This document shows positions 9,552 through 21,870 of a stretch of DNA of 64,000 nucleotides, in pieces. Within the stretch, counting starts at the first letter, position 1. Every line of letters begins with the position of its first letter. Where the stretch lies: positions 62,461,639-62,525,638 of the forward strand of contig CM035806.1 in the NCBI GenBank assembly GCA_020466095.1, given 5' to 3'. The notes beneath the pieces are model-generated. The model was not told the DNA's origin. It made no database searches and saw only the letters and a list, made by a program, of their open reading frames with translations. The position numbers and the translations under genes were made by a program. Origin of the DNA: Chlorops oryzae (taxonomy: Eukaryota; Arthropoda; Insecta; Diptera; Chloropidae).

Positions 9552-12065
9552 TTACAAATTTTTGCCTTTGTAACTGAAGAGCGACTAGAAAAATTCCATC
9601 ACTGACTGAAGAAATCAGTATTTCAATTAAGTACCGGAAATATACTCGCATGTAGTAAAAGTTAGACATGAAACATTTTAAACGCGCTACAGCTCTATTT
9701 CTCGTCCTCTAGGAGTGCTCATGGATTGGTCAGGGAGAGCTCAGTGCGAACTTAACTCAAACGATAGAATCGTTTTTGAGCACATTTGACATTTTCATGT
9801 TTGCGTTTTGCCAGCTCATGTTCGACTTTATGCCATGACATCGAAGTGAATGTACAAATTTCTTTACGACTGCGACGAAATTCACTTCACTTCTGTGGAT
9901 GCTTGATTTTAACAATTGAATTTGAAGTGCTGTTGGACTCCACTCGTTTCAGGCAAGGACATAGCAGACAACATGTGGCTAATTTCGACACACTTTCCGG
10001 GTAAAATTGTTTTGCTTTTGTTTTTGTTTTTCATTTTGGATTCACCAAGGGACTTTTTTCGAAGGTTTTTTCTATCACTGCCAACAGCAGAAGGCTACGG
10101 GACTCGCGAGTTGTTGTATTTTCATTCGAACGCGTCACACGGAGCGTGTAAAAACAAGCAACAAGGATATAACATTTCCTTGTGAAAGTTTGAGTAAGAA
10201 GCATAGCGTATCAAAAATTGCTTGCAATGCTGTAATACAGACACAAACATGAACAAAAATATTTTCCAACATATGCGCATACGTATGTATGTACGTGCAT
10301 AGATAAAGGAAATGAAAGTTTCAGGTGTAGGTTTTTGGCCAGTGAATTTCAAACGCTGAGAAAGAAATTGAGCTAATTGAGGTTAAATGAAATAATGATA
10401 CACAGAGAAAAAAATCAACCAGAAAACTGGTTAAATCAAAAGGAAAAACATACAAAACGGCTTCAACAAGGAATATTTTTAATTTTAACAATTTTTCTTG
10501 TTGAAAAAATAAAAAATTTTCCTTTTGAATCAACCATATTTCAGGTTGAATTGAAATGATAATTTTCAAAAATGGATTTAAATTTAAATTGTTGAACCAA
10601 CCACGGACATAGTTGAAATGACAAGATATTTTTTTTTTTTTAATTCCAAAAACAATACCTATACAAGAAGAAATGTCAAAAAAAATTAATTAACGTTCAA
10701 AGCAAATGGCCATAGAGCACTCTGCTGAACATGACCCAAAAAATAGCCATCGGATGGACTTCATCCGATTTCGTCACTCCGTTTTGGTGACTGCTTTCGC
10801 AATGCTTAAAAAGTTCTAAGATGAATACATATCTTATATGTCTTATTTTATAAAACAAATGAGAATTATACCGAACGAAAAGAAATGTAATTAAACATAT
10901 TTCCTTTCAATTCAACCAAAAATGTTGTTGACTCAACCATTTTTCTTTTGAAATTTTTGTTCTGCTCGAAAATCAAAAGGACTGTGAATAACAATGCGCC
11001 CTTTTAAAAAAATCATGGTTACGTTCGCTCAGTGTAACACCGAATGCACTACAATAGTTTGGTAATGGATTGTCCCAGATGTGTGTAGCGAAATCGATGA
11101 TATGGGAGAGAATGCCCTTAATGAACTTTATGAAGACTTGTGCGCTGCTATAATGTGTCGCCAAGGTGTCGAAAATGTTGTTCCGAAATCGATTGATTGG
11201 TTTGACGATATTTTACCGTGAATGGATGAAATTTCCAGTGAACCTGAAACTGGCTTTTGTTTTACACAGATGGGGTTCATTGGGGGAAACTGCACGAAAT
11301 ATTTGGGAAAATGTTTTCTGGAATTTAAAAGCTGATCGCAGACAAAGAAAAGGACAATATGGCAACCATTCCGCAGCATATAGCGTAGATACCTATCGGT
11401 TGAATAAAGCCCAAACTAAGCTTAGAGCAGAACCACGAGGCGGGAGTTAATTTCTACAATTTTTGCACTAAGTTGAGCTATTTGTTTTCTTTGGTTTTTG
11501 TTCCTCTTTTCAATGTACAGTATATTACATATGTAAGTATGTATGAAGTTTGCACGCCTGCTTTAGCGAAACAATAAAAAATGTAGTCCCGACTTCATCC
11601 ACTTATGTGGGAATGATTAATCGCTTAAAGCAGTGCATACCTCTTAGGCCTGTTCCATACTAGGCGACAGTCGCCCGAGACACATTTTGTTTTGAAGAAG
11701 AACTATAGCGTAGCGAGGGGGGATCGAAGGGGGCAGCCGCCCCGGCCGCCAAATAATATTTCAATTTTCATAAAGGTATTTTTATTTAGGCAGGTTTGAG
11801 GGGCGGCTTTTATTGCATTGTGCTCTAATTGAGCCAATTAGTCCAAATTATTAAAAAAATATTCTTATTCGTATTTTTATCGATAAGTTCATACGCAAAG
11901 AAAATGTTCCCAGATTCAAATTTGCCTCATAACTTTGAATGTTGCTTTAAAATCAGCCCTGCGGATTTTATTGTCATTCAAATTGTGAACATAAAAGATA
12001 AGGGATGTGCATGTGCGCTGTTTCTATTGCTCTGGCCTGGAAATAATCGACATCCGAAAGATTAA
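9552..12065. other. Region with no recognised gene
   Basis: Frames here are short and unconvincing. A plus-strand stretch at about 11094-11450 reads with few stops (ENALNELYEDL...WFDDILP, later ETARNIWENV) and could be a decayed coding piece, but I cannot assign it. Around 10395-10560 and 10895-10980 there are repeated 'caacc' and 'ttttgaa' words in opposite orientation, suggesting a MITE. A GC-rich patch at 11695-11815 (gtagcgagggggga...gcagccgcc) resembles ends of other dispersed elements. Confidence 0.35.
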
Positions 12066-12297
12066 GGTGCTGATTATGGATGGCAACCGAAAAAAGTTGA
12101 GTTGCCTCAGAGGCAACCGAGCTTTTAAGGCAACCGAACTTGAAATTGATATTACGTATGGCAACCAATTTCGGTTGACTATTGCGTGGTGTTGCCAACT
12201 GAAAATTTCGATATTTTTGACAGGTAAAAACATATGTTTCGCAAGACGATAGTTTTTGTGCCAAATTAAAAGTTAAAAAAAAACATTCAACAAAGAT

Positions 12298-13553
12298 ATG
12301 GATATCAGTACGGAGCTATATTATTCTGACGAAAGTGAAAGAACCAGCGCAAGATGGTTGCGCATGCGCAGAAGTATTCGCGATGCATCGAATCCGCTGG
12401 AACTAGCAAGCAGTCGGTAAGTACCAAAACCTTGGAATACGAACGTCTTATTAATGTTTTGAATATATTGTAGATTTATTGAAAACTTTCGGTTAAGCAA
12501 AGACGCATTTCGTTATTTGCTGGATGAAATTTAAGGCGATTTAGACATTAGTTTACGAAGTACTGCAATACCACCGATTGTGAAATTGTGTGCAGCATTG
12601 CGATTCTTCGCTGAAGGTAGCTACCAAAGAGGAAGTGGCAATGATTTCAACGTGGGCTTAGCACAACCAACAATTTGTAAGGTGCTAAAAGAAGTACTAA
12701 ACATATTTGAGCAAAGAATATGTGGCCGATGGATAAAAGCTAAAATGAGTGATGCGGAAAGAAGTGCTTCAAAGCTGGAATTTTATAGAAAATCTGGATT
12801 CCCCGGTGTTCTGGGCTGTTTTGATGGAACACATGTTCGGATTGTTGACAATGAACTACAGCATTTATACAGAAACCGCAAAGGGTTTTATAGTTTGAAT
12901 GTTATGATTGTAAGTTAGATAGTATAAAATTTTTTCTGCAACTAATATATTTTCATTTTGTATATGTGTAATGAAAATAGGTTTGTGATTATAAAATGAG
13001 GGTTTCACTTGTGGATGCAAGACACTCTGGTTCTAACCACGACGCATTGGTGTTTAACTTGAGCGCCTTCAAGTTATATATGCAGCAAAACAGAGAAGAG
13101 AACTCATATATACTTGGTAAGTTAAGTGTCAGTAAAAAGGAGTTCAACAAACAAATAAATTTTAATTGTACAGGTGACGCTGGTTATCCCTTGCTACCAT
13201 ACTTAATGACACCTTTTCGCGAGACGGAAGCTGGTTCGCAAGAAGCTCGTTTAAATACGATTCACGCGAAAGCTTGAAATGTAGTAGAAAGGACTATCGG
13301 AGTTCTGAAAAATAGGTTTCGATGCCTTTTGTCATCACGGGGCCTCCACTACAGACCAGAGAAAGCGACACAAATTGTAAATGCGTGCTGTGCGTTGCTT
13401 AACATTTGCCAGCATTACAATGTGGAGTTTGCAGATGACCAATTTGAAAGTAAACCTACATATTCTTCAAATAGAGATGTTTTTATTGAGGACGAGGCGC
13501 CTAACGCTGCAAGAACAATTCGCAATAATATTATGCGTTCTATTCTATCTTAG
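12298..13553 (+). pseudogene. Harbinger 2 transposase (HARBI1-like), two nonsense mutations
   Basis: Four exons can be traced: from ATG 12298 to 12416, 12474-12909, 12981-13116 and 13174-13553, separated by short GT/AG introns of 57, 71 and 57 bp. Motifs include VLGCFDGTHVRI (first Asp), LVDARHSGSNHDA (second Asp), TGDAGYPLLPY and VVERTIGVLKNRFRCL (Glu), the DDE_4 nuclease signature. In-frame stops at 12532-12534 and 13275-13277 interrupt it. Otherwise length and order match Harbinger nucleases, so inactivation is recent. Confidence 0.88.
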
Positions 13554-13899
13554 AATAAAATCCGTTCATGCATTTAAGTAGCATTCATTTATTTAATAAA
13601 GCTTACAAAACCAAAAATAAATACGTACTTCAACTTCTTTAAAAATAATATTTTTATCACATAATACTTATTATAAAAAAAACTTGCGTAAAAAACAAAA
13701 TTTTCTATTTCTAGAAAAAAAAAATGAAATATACTTCATGTTAAAAACGTTTTTCTGTTCTTAGAAAATAGATATAAAGGTATATGCATATATGCATATG
13801 TAGGTACGTCGTGTAAAAAAAAAACAGTCTTCTCTATTCCGAGAAAAAATATATAAAAAACAGCCTCGTTTCAATAAATAATACTTGTAAAATAAAAAG

Positions 13900-14686
13900 T
13901 TATGCCATCTCCATCTCCAAGTCCAATCTAGCAATCTTTTCCTTTTGGTAGTCCAAACGAAGTCGATTGATTTCCTCCTCCATACCTGCTTTTCGCTTTT
14001 CGAATTCGAACTTCTCTTTGCTTAATAAGTATTGCTTATAGCAAGTTTTTTCAAGCCTCGATATTTTTTCAATAAGCTCCTTTTGCGTCTTCGTCTGTTG
14101 TTTTAGCAGTTCCAGGCGTTCTTCATCGGCAGTGGTTTTTTTTTTCATCCTTTTTTTACCTGAAGTTGCGCGGTTCGTGTTCTTTTCTGGATTTTCCACC
14201 ACTTCTGCAATCGGTTCAGATAAATTGGGATCAACATTTTCAATCCCAAAGGATTGACCTTCTGGCACTATCTGCCTGCTCATTTGCACTAAATTTGCAA
14301 CAGATTCCTCCAACGGACTCAGAGGGATTTCTTCTGATGGTCCACCACCAGTTGCCAATACATTTTTCCTGTTGTTCGCCAGCTTCTTTTTCGTCTTAGC
14401 TTTGTAATGGATCCAGACCCGTTGCCACTCATTTTCTGTCCTGAAGGGCGGTCCTAAGCTATTCAACTCTTCTGCGAATTCGTTCCACTTCAGTTTTTGG
14501 TCATTTTTGCTTGATCCAAACATTAGTTTTCCACGTCCGATGTCTGGATTTTGTTCGATCAGCTCCACAAGTTTTTGAAACTGCTCTTTAGTGGTCACCT
14601 TTATACTTCTAATAAATAAACATTTTCAATCAGTACAATATTGAATATTTTCGTGTATTTTCCATTTTTTACTTACCGATTTTCCA
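13900..14686 (-). CDS. Zeste/Myb-SANT-like accessory protein of Harbinger 2
   Basis: A tiny first exon (14677-14686, Met-Glu-Asn-Arg) is spliced over a 68-bp GT/AG intron to 13900-14608, giving about 235 residues without stops. The N-terminus has a Myb/SANT-like fold of the regulatory-protein-zeste type: TTKEQFQKLVELIEQNPDI, then WNEFAEELNSLGPPFR, then WQRVWIHYKAKTKKKL. The middle is acidic/serine-rich, then a lysine block (KKRMKKK) and a C-terminal coiled coil rich in Lys, Glu and Leu. In PIF/Harbinger elements this partner binds subterminal repeats and brings the nuclease to the nucleus and DNA. It is intact although its partner transposase is not. Confidence 0.82.
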
Positions 14687-14925
14687 TTTTACAACTTAAT
14701 GCTACGGCAGGCAACTGGTAAATAGCAGTTGCCTGATTTTGACAGTTCAGGCAACCGAACTAAAAAAGCGTTGCCATCCAGAATCGCTAAAAAAATTGTG
14801 AGGCAACCACAAAGACAACTTAAAAATCAGCTGTGTGTTCTAGTTGCCATACATAATCGCAAATTGGTTGCCTTGCATGACAGGCAACCAAACTTTTAAA
14901 ACAGTTGCCATCCATAATCAGCACC

Positions 14926-15408
14926 TAAGAAAAAACGAAAAATAAATAAACAAAAAAAATTAAAATTAAGCTCAAAATGAAAAGCGGCAATGAAATAAAA
15001 CCGAAAACAGCAGAAAACTAAACACGTAACAGAAGCAGGACTTAAGTTTTCTGTTCTCGGGATTTGCTTTTGCGATTTGAGTGTTTATTCGTACCCCATG
15101 AAAATTGATCCCCTTTGCTACTGCCTTACACTCAAAGCTTCTGGTACATACTCGTGTTGCATAGTCTAAGATTGTTTTTTTTCATTTTTTTTTAAATTTG
15201 ATTCTTCATCAAAATTTTTGTTGAAACTTACAATATCTTTAGGTCTTTTCCTTAGGAAAAAGTCTTTAATGCAAAAGCTTTGGTTGTAGTATCCTCATCA
15301 AACAATTTTAAGCATGATGAATGCCATCTAAAGAGTTCATTTGAGTTCATCCAAAGACGATTTTAAAACATGTTTGAACAAGAATAAGCTGTGCATGCGA
15401 ACAAAGAG

Positions 15409-15448
<40 letters not shown>

Positions 15449-16564
15449 CTCTTTGATGCGAAGCAGTGGAAAGTGAATTTGAAATTTCTGTAAATCGTTT
15501 TTTTAGTTTAGTCGTAGGACAGAAAAGTGGTGAGCGAAATTTTTATGGGACCAAACTTTTGTTTTTAGAAGATCTCAAAATTAAATTTTAGCGAACATTG
15601 GCTTTGGTTTGAGGCTCGGAAGAAATATCCTAAATAACCTTAACAACAAAAGACAAAAAAAAAAAAAAAAACAATGAGAACATGCTATGAAATTCGCCAA
15701 GTTCGCTCACCGGAAAGATTTCCTTACGATCCTTGATTTATAGGGGAAAGTGGGGTAAATCTTTCTCGTGTCTAGATATGAGCCCCGCCTTGCTGGACTA
15801 CCATATTGACGCGAAAAGGAGGCTGTATTCGGAAAAAAAGGGTGCATTGTTTGTTGTGCAGGGGCGGTTTGGCACGGAGACTTAAGGTCGACTAGCTCGC
15901 CGTTGGTCGTGGGCCTTGCCACACCGCACAGCAACCCTCTTTCAATTAAACATGAGGAAGATCGTGCTAGAGGGTTCAAAGAAAAAGAGATAGTAATGAA
16001 AAGAGAAAAAAAGCAAATAAAAAGGAAACAAAAGGACGGGGAGAGAACAGAGGTGGTTGATGTTTGAGCTATTTAGATACCTGACTGTCCAAAGGAAATT
16101 CACACATACTCCTAAACTGAATTTTACGCTAACCACATTTATTCTGACCAATCATTCCACTCATCCACTGCCCTCACGATCCTCATTCATCTCCCTACCA
16201 TGCAGTCAACAAAAAACTGAAAGGCCCGCCCCTCGCACACTACGCCTGCCGTCCCTGTCCTAGTCTGGAGCAGCCCTCCCACTGTGGACATTGCTGCGGT
16301 CCACAGTCCGTGAGCACGCTTATGCTCCGGTCACACTGTAGCATGCTCCCCTTATTCTGTACATCCGTCCGTCATTTTTACGTCCTAGTAATTGTCCTGA
16401 AAGTCCCCCGATTCACCCCTGAGGACGATCCCAAAACTTACGTCGGCTTAGTATACCATCTTCTTTAGTTCAATATATAAAAAAAAAAAATTTGTCTTTC
16501 TTCTATTTTCATTTTATATTTATATGTTTTTTTCTTTATTAAAAAAATTTTTTAATTCCATATA
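14926..16564. other. Non-coding, with an A-tailed repeat end near 16493
   Basis: No gene is supported. About 15700-16493 is richer in GC than its surroundings and ends in an A-run after 'caatatataaaa', like the 3' end of a retroposed sequence. The ORFs at 15707-15979 and 16057-16263 in it have no recognisable domain. The remaining DNA is AT-rich. Confidence 0.35.
15402..15455. repeat. Perfect 54-bp AT-rich palindrome
   Basis: caaagagtattaata at the left is mirrored by tattaatactctttg at the right, with an uninterrupted (TA)n between. The whole 54 bp is self-complementary and could extrude as a cruciform. Confidence 0.9.
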
Positions 16565-17514
16565 TGGGCATTTCCTGGGATATTGACGGGACATTCGTAC
16601 GCTTTTGAAGATCGTAAAAATGAATAAAAATTGATATGGGTATTTCCATGGTTGCGCACGTGACAGTCGTACGCATTTGATGCAAAAAATTTCTATGAAG
16701 TATCAATTTTTTCAACTCCTTGTCTCCCTTATCTGACAGTTCCTAAGCTGTTGAATAATTGGTGTAAAATGTGGTGGCCAGCGAAAATGCGGTCCAGAGA
16801 TATTTTCTATTTAATGCTGAGGCGCACGTGACAAAAAACGGAAGTCGGTTTTTTCTTCATCTACTGCACTGCAAAAATCTTCCTAAATAATATGAGGTTT
16901 TTAGGGAAACTTCATGAACAATGACGAGAAATATTGCAGTTTTCGTGTCAAAACTTTTATTCCAGAAAATTCCTTTTACTTTTCATTTATTGAGGTATAT
17001 TATGATACGTTACGTGACATACGTGACGTGACATTTTTTTTCAAAAGGGTTTTTGTCATGAAAATAGGCTTTTATTTTAACCTTTTTTCATTTCAATTCA
17101 TCAATTCTGGTATTATAAATAGAACGGCCAATAATAAATTTTATCAAAAACAATATTTAATTGAGCTTGCGTAATTAGAAGATAATTATCAACTTATTCG
17201 TTAAAGATTTTTTTGTTGTTGTTGTTTTGGTTGATTCTTCTGAGTGGAATTATTAAGGACGATAACTTCCATTGATCAGGTTACTAAAATGGCCCAAATT
17301 TCATAGATAAAGCACTTTTAAAGGTAATTTGAAAAATACAAATACAACAAAATAAGCCTTTCCCTATGTTTTACAAAAATTAGGGCTGACTATAACCACC
17401 AATCTTCTTAAATAGTGGAATTGAGATGTGTTACTATGATAGTTCATACCCAAAAATTGTTTTAAGGAACTGGGGCATTTTCATTTCCGGTAGACCTTTC
17501 TGTGGAAATGCCCA
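16565..17514. mobile_element. MITE with TA flanks (tgggcatttcc ends)
   Basis: tgggcatttcc at 16565 and ggaaatgccca ending at 17514 form an 11-bp inverted repeat with TA on both sides, which suits a Tc1/mariner-type target. A second 'atgggtatttcc' lies just inside the left end. The interior has repeated 'cgtgac' words and no gene. The family is unassigned. Confidence 0.5.
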
Positions 17515-19066
17515 TATGTCTTAAAATAATTTTTAATCATTGCAAAGTAATGGAGAAGTACTACATATGGCAAAAATTTGGGACAGTATTAATAGTTCAA
17601 TACAAAGTTATAATGAAATATAACATATAGAAAAAACGGACGCTACGAAAATAGAAGTGAATTCCGTTGCCTTGCACAAATGCTCAAAATTCAGCGAATT
17701 TTCAAAGATAATTTTTTCTTTTTAATTTGAAAATTAAGTTTAAATAACAGTTTTTATCGGTAAACTCATTGCATGTGAAATATCCATTTAAGTTTTTTTT
17801 ATCACGCATAATAAAAAAACGGACGCGAAATCACAGATGCGACAATTTTTTCTTGCAAAATAAAACACCGCTTATCCTCATTATAACGTTAATATATTTA
17901 TTGAAAACAAAAAAAATAAAATAAAAATCAAGTATTACAGTATGGGAAAGCCTGTCAAAATGCTATTTGGCTCCAAATGGTGTGGTGAAGTGGAGTAAAA
18001 ATCAGCTGACTGTCAAAAACAAGTCGAAGAATTTGCGATCTTTAAACATGCCGTAACTTCATATTTTCACCCTTTTTAAGTAAAATTGAAGTTGCAAACA
18101 ACAAAGTAGAGATGCTCCTTCATTTTAGAGTACATTTGAGTATCTGCGACCCCCGCAAATCAGTATTCAATATTGCGTTTAAATTGAACGACTTCGTCAG
18201 CGATGCACAAATACTCTAAGCGCAAAGCTTTTATCGATACTGAACCGAGTACTCAAAAGAGTTCTTAAAACATAATAAAACCAAATAAAAAGCAAGATAA
18301 TTCGACATATAAGGAATTTATATATTTTTAAAATTCATGTTTCAAAATGAAAAAAGTAAGGGTGTTATAGTAAAGCGAACCAGACCATAGTATACCCTAC
18401 ACAGATAAACAGCTATATATTTTTTAATCGGAGGCTAAAACAAAGCTCAAATTCCTCATTTCACAAAAATGTGTCGAAAGCTTGTGACTTTATACCATTC
18501 AGATGTTTTTTGAGGCAGACTCTAACGCTGGAGGTACCCCTAAAAATTGTCCGATTAAATCAACTTTTGTAGAGGATGTCAACGATTAAAAAATAAGTAT
18601 TTATGCCGTCTTTGTTTCAAGCGCCATCTGAATTTTGGGTGTAAAATTCAATTTTCGAATAACGCTTTTTGGCGCGGCCACTTTTCTATATTTGGAATCT
18701 ACATTTTATGCCCTTAACTAAGTCCAAATAAATAATTCCACTATGTATTTCAAAAAATTTTGGTTTTAGGGCAGCATTTATAAAAATTATAAAAAACCCT
18801 ACAACGAAGGGATACCTTTGAAAATCAGACAGACAGAAAGTCTCATTTCTAAAAGCTAAACGTTCAAATTGTAGTCGGTTACTATTTTCACCATCGATAT
18901 GCACTATTGACTCGTTCCATTTGGCACCATCTGTTGTCCATGGATACCACACTAGCGTCTAAATTAAACAAGACCAAAAACTCGGAAATCACTTTTTTGT
19001 AGTACGTGAATTTTTCTATTACTAAAAAGAAAAAATAAATGTTAAAATAAATTCTACAGTTTAAAA
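17515..19066. other. Non-coding; small fragment of a hairpin-ended repeat at about 18355-18415
   Basis: No coding support. Two direct words 'aaaacggacgc' occur near 17632 and 17816. The segment aagtaagggtgttatag...agaccatagtatacc near 18355 resembles one end of repeat family B (compare cccttacttg near 53005 on the other strand). Confidence 0.35.
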
Positions 19067-19936
19067 TAGAGTTGTAAAATTTAAGAAAAAATCGATTTTC
19101 GATTAATCGAAGACCTGCATAGTTATAAATCGATGTTGGATGATTAATTGAAGCAATAAATCGATTAAATCGATTTATTTTTTATTTTTTCCAAACCTAT
19201 TTATAATGCCTATTTTTTGTTTTCTGAAGTTTATAAAATAACAGAGTAACAGTATTTTTTAAAATATTCCTTCGCGTTCAACGCAACTACAAAGGGGAAT
19301 TGCCAAAGAATCGAAGAGCAAGATTGACTTAGGTTTAAGCAGTCAATCAATAATTGAGGTCTTTTACACTGTAGAAGTTGCAGATCGGAGGAGGAAGAAG
19401 AACCAGCAAGCCACCTCATGTGACACTGCCCGAGTCTGGCCAGGAGAAAATCCAGGCTGCTCGACTCCTTCTTCTTCTCCTCCCTCACCGAGCTAACATC
19501 TGTTCGAATAAGACATGTCTCGCTTCATAAATGAGTCTAACTGGCTCCACCAAAGGTGTAACTAGGAAGGCATGCCTTCCCTCGTGGTATCACAACGGGC
19601 CCATATGCGGCCTAAGTGTGTCCCCTTAAAGGGGGCAGCCACCCTAACCTAACCTTACCTAACGCTAGTCAATTAATGATATTCAATTATAGTTCTGTTC
19701 ACTTTTGGAGGTGCATTCAGAAGAATTGACCGTCAATTTCTGTATTTTTTCCATTTTTACATATCGTTTTGCTCATATTTTAAACATTTTCCAGAGTTTC
19801 AAAAAAAATTTAACATCGAAAGAAAAAATCGATTTTATTAAAAATCGAAAAAAACATAATCGATTCTAAAAAAAATCGATCGAAAGCCAAAAAAATAGAT
19901 TAAATCGAAACTTTGAATGTTTTTTTTACAACCCTA
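19067..19936. mobile_element. hAT-type MITE (8-bp duplication gtttaaaa) hosting a LINE tail
   Basis: gtttaaaa at 19059-19066 and 19937-19944 fits the nTnnnnAn pattern. The ends tagagttgtaaaa and ttttacaaccct(a) are inverted repeats with one mismatch. 'aatcgatt' words are dense in both arms (19085-19180 and 19815-19910). The centre is occupied by an unrelated LINE 3' fragment, so the MITE was present first. Confidence 0.85.
19250..19665 (+). pseudogene. LINE 3' end: C-terminal zinc motif and TAACC-rich tail
   Basis: A plus-strand frame reads CRSCRSEEEEEPASHLM, a stop, then HCPSLARR, the C-x2-C...H-x4-C motif found at the C-terminus of many non-LTR retrotransposon polyproteins. About 200 bp later the sequence ends with cctaaccttacctaac, a tail style used by several fly LINEs. 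Only this 3' truncated remnant is present, inserted in a hAT-type MITE. Confidence 0.55.
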
Positions 19937-20394
19937 GTTTAAAATGGTACAATCATTCTTAAAAAAATCTTTATAATATCTGATTTTCTCTGTTTATAAA
20001 TGAAAAAAAATCCCTTAAAAAAACTAACCGCTTGTACTTGCCCAATTTCTAGAGACGACAACAATGCGCAAAGAGGCATCGTGGTGGATTGCCTGGTATG
20101 CCGTGTGGTTGTTGTTGCCTTTGGTGAATTGCCTATTAGCTTTGTTGAATTGCCTATTAGCTCGTTTCTCATACTGTAATACTTGATAAAAATAAAAATT
20201 CATTTCTGTTAAATATGTACATTAGGGTGATGCGTTTTTTTGAAACTCTTTTCCTGTATCATAGTACGATGAACTTTTATTAAAGACTTCATAAAATACT
20301 AATTTTAAGGTTATTTGGTAAAAAAAAGTCACGCACCAAGTCATTTGAAAAATTTAATTTTTTATTTTTTTACAATTTTTTTAAGTAACTGTAA

Positions 20395-20850
20395 GCAGAG
20401 TCGCTCCTAGAGGGGTCAAATGTAAGGCCAACTCCAATTATTTTTTTATTCCCAACAATTTCTCCAAACAAACCTTTCGCCTATCTCCACTCCTTAAGGG
20501 GGCTCCCATACAAAAGTAATTTTTTTTATGAATTTCCCCCCACTGTCCAAACTAGCCCCAGAGTGCCCCTAGAGGAGTCAAATGTTTGACCGACCCCCAT
20601 TAACTTTGTCTCCCTAACATTTTTTCCCAACATACTGACCCCCTATCTCCCCTCCTTAGGGGGTCACCCATACAAAATTACCTTAATTTTATCACAATTT
20701 CATACAAAATGGCTGTCACTACAGTCAAACCCTTCCTAGGGGGATGATATATATCAGCGACCCCCATTATTTTTTTACCCCAAACATTTTCTTCAAACAT
20801 ACCTACCCTCTATCTCCCCTCCTTAGGGGGGTCCCTATACAAAAATAGGC
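20395..20850. repeat. Three-unit degenerate tandem repeat
   Basis: Three units of roughly 150-180 bp share the order ctagaggggtcaaat, cccccatta, aacattttttcc..acatac, ctatctccctcctta, gggg and catacaaaa. They are diverged from each other. There is no coding frame through them. Confidence 0.65.
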
Positions 20851-21033
20851 TTAAATTAAAGAAAAATGCCCCACGAACTTCAATCTATAATATAGATGCC
20901 GTAGGAACAAGAACGAACATGTTCAGTATGCATATTCGAAAAATTTACAAAATTACCTTTTAAACGAGCCTAATATGAAAAATATTGGATTAGTTTTTGG
21001 TATGTTTTAATAATATGTTATAATTATTATCTT

Positions 21034-21870
21034 TTTATACCCAGCGTAAGCGGGGTATATTAGTTTTGTGCAAATCTTGTAACAGGAAGAATTAAGCTCC
21101 GGAGATATAGAAAAATATATATAGAAATGATCAGGATCAAAAACTGAATCGATTTAGACATGTCCGTCTGTCCGTCTGTCCGTCTGTCCGTCCCTCCGTC
21201 CGTCCGTCTGTCCATCCGTCCGTCCGTCCGTCCGTCTGTCCGTCTGTCCGTCCGTCCGTGGTCGGATCTCCTCCGAAACGGCTGGACCAATCAAGTCGAA
21301 ATTTGGCACACAGGTATATCGGGATCCGAGTATGATCCTAAGTAAAAATGGGAGACATCCGCCCACTGCTACGCCCACAAATGAATATAATGTGTTTTCA
21401 GTAAAATGCTTGTAACTTGCGAACCACTCAACACATTCCATTGATATTTGGTGTACTGGTAAACTACGAAAAAGGACATATCCTGGTAAAAAATGGACGC
21501 CGCCCTCCTCGAGCCACGCCCACAAATAAGCCCAAAAATAAGGGCTTATCGTAACTTGTGAAGTAAAAGGCGTAGAGGCTTCAAATTCGCAGCATAGGTT
21601 GACCAAGGTGTAGGAACAAAAATTTATGTAGCCCGCCCACTGCCACGCCCACAAATGAAGATTTTTCGAAACTTCCGAAGTAAAAGGCGTAGAAGCTTCG
21701 TATTCGCAACATAGGTTGACCAAGGCGAATGAAAGGTGTAGGGAAATAATTTATGTTGCCCTCCCACTGCCACGCCCACAAATAGAGAAGCAAAACATAG
21801 TGCGCTCATAATGTCGGGACGCTGGGTATTTCAAAGTCGGGCTGGACCGACTTTAGCTTTCTTACTTGTT
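21034..21870 (-). repeat. Hairpin-ended repeat family A, copy 1
   Basis: Begins with a snap-back sequence (tataccc...gggtata) and ends with a second hairpin (agtcgg...ccgact) just before ttcttacttgttt. Between are a gtccgtctgtcc microsatellite, a conserved block 'tctcctccgaaacggctgga', and partial copies of a 127-bp unit containing ccactgccacgcccacaaat. ORFs at 21060-21809 only translate this repeat. Confidence 0.8.

Larger units (their letters stand above)
12066..14925 (+). mobile_element. PIF/Harbinger element 2 (complete, TAA duplication)
   Basis: TAA at 12063-12065 and 14926-14928 flanks perfect 22-bp inverted termini beginning ggtgctgattatggatgg. Subterminal copies of 'ggcaaccgaac' and related words occur in both orientations near each end, as expected for binding sites of the accessory protein. 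The element is 2860 bp and holds a transposase gene (plus) and a zeste/Myb-like gene (minus) arranged convergently. The unbroken ends suggest it could still be mobilised in trans. Confidence 0.92.

Noticed and set aside
9786..10252. Overlapping plus-strand ORFs of 72-89 codons
   Set aside because: There is no domain and no consistent frame, and composition is that of AT-rich non-coding DNA.
19600..19670. Telomeric or satellite repeat from the cctaacct words
   Set aside because: Only three units follow a LINE C-terminal motif, which fits a LINE tail better than a telomere.
21060..21809. Long ORFs on both strands with QTDRRTDG-type and SVCPSVRLS-type repeats
   Set aside because: They translate the gtccgtctg microsatellite and the 127-bp unit of family A, and the same happens at every family A copy. 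There is no protein signal.
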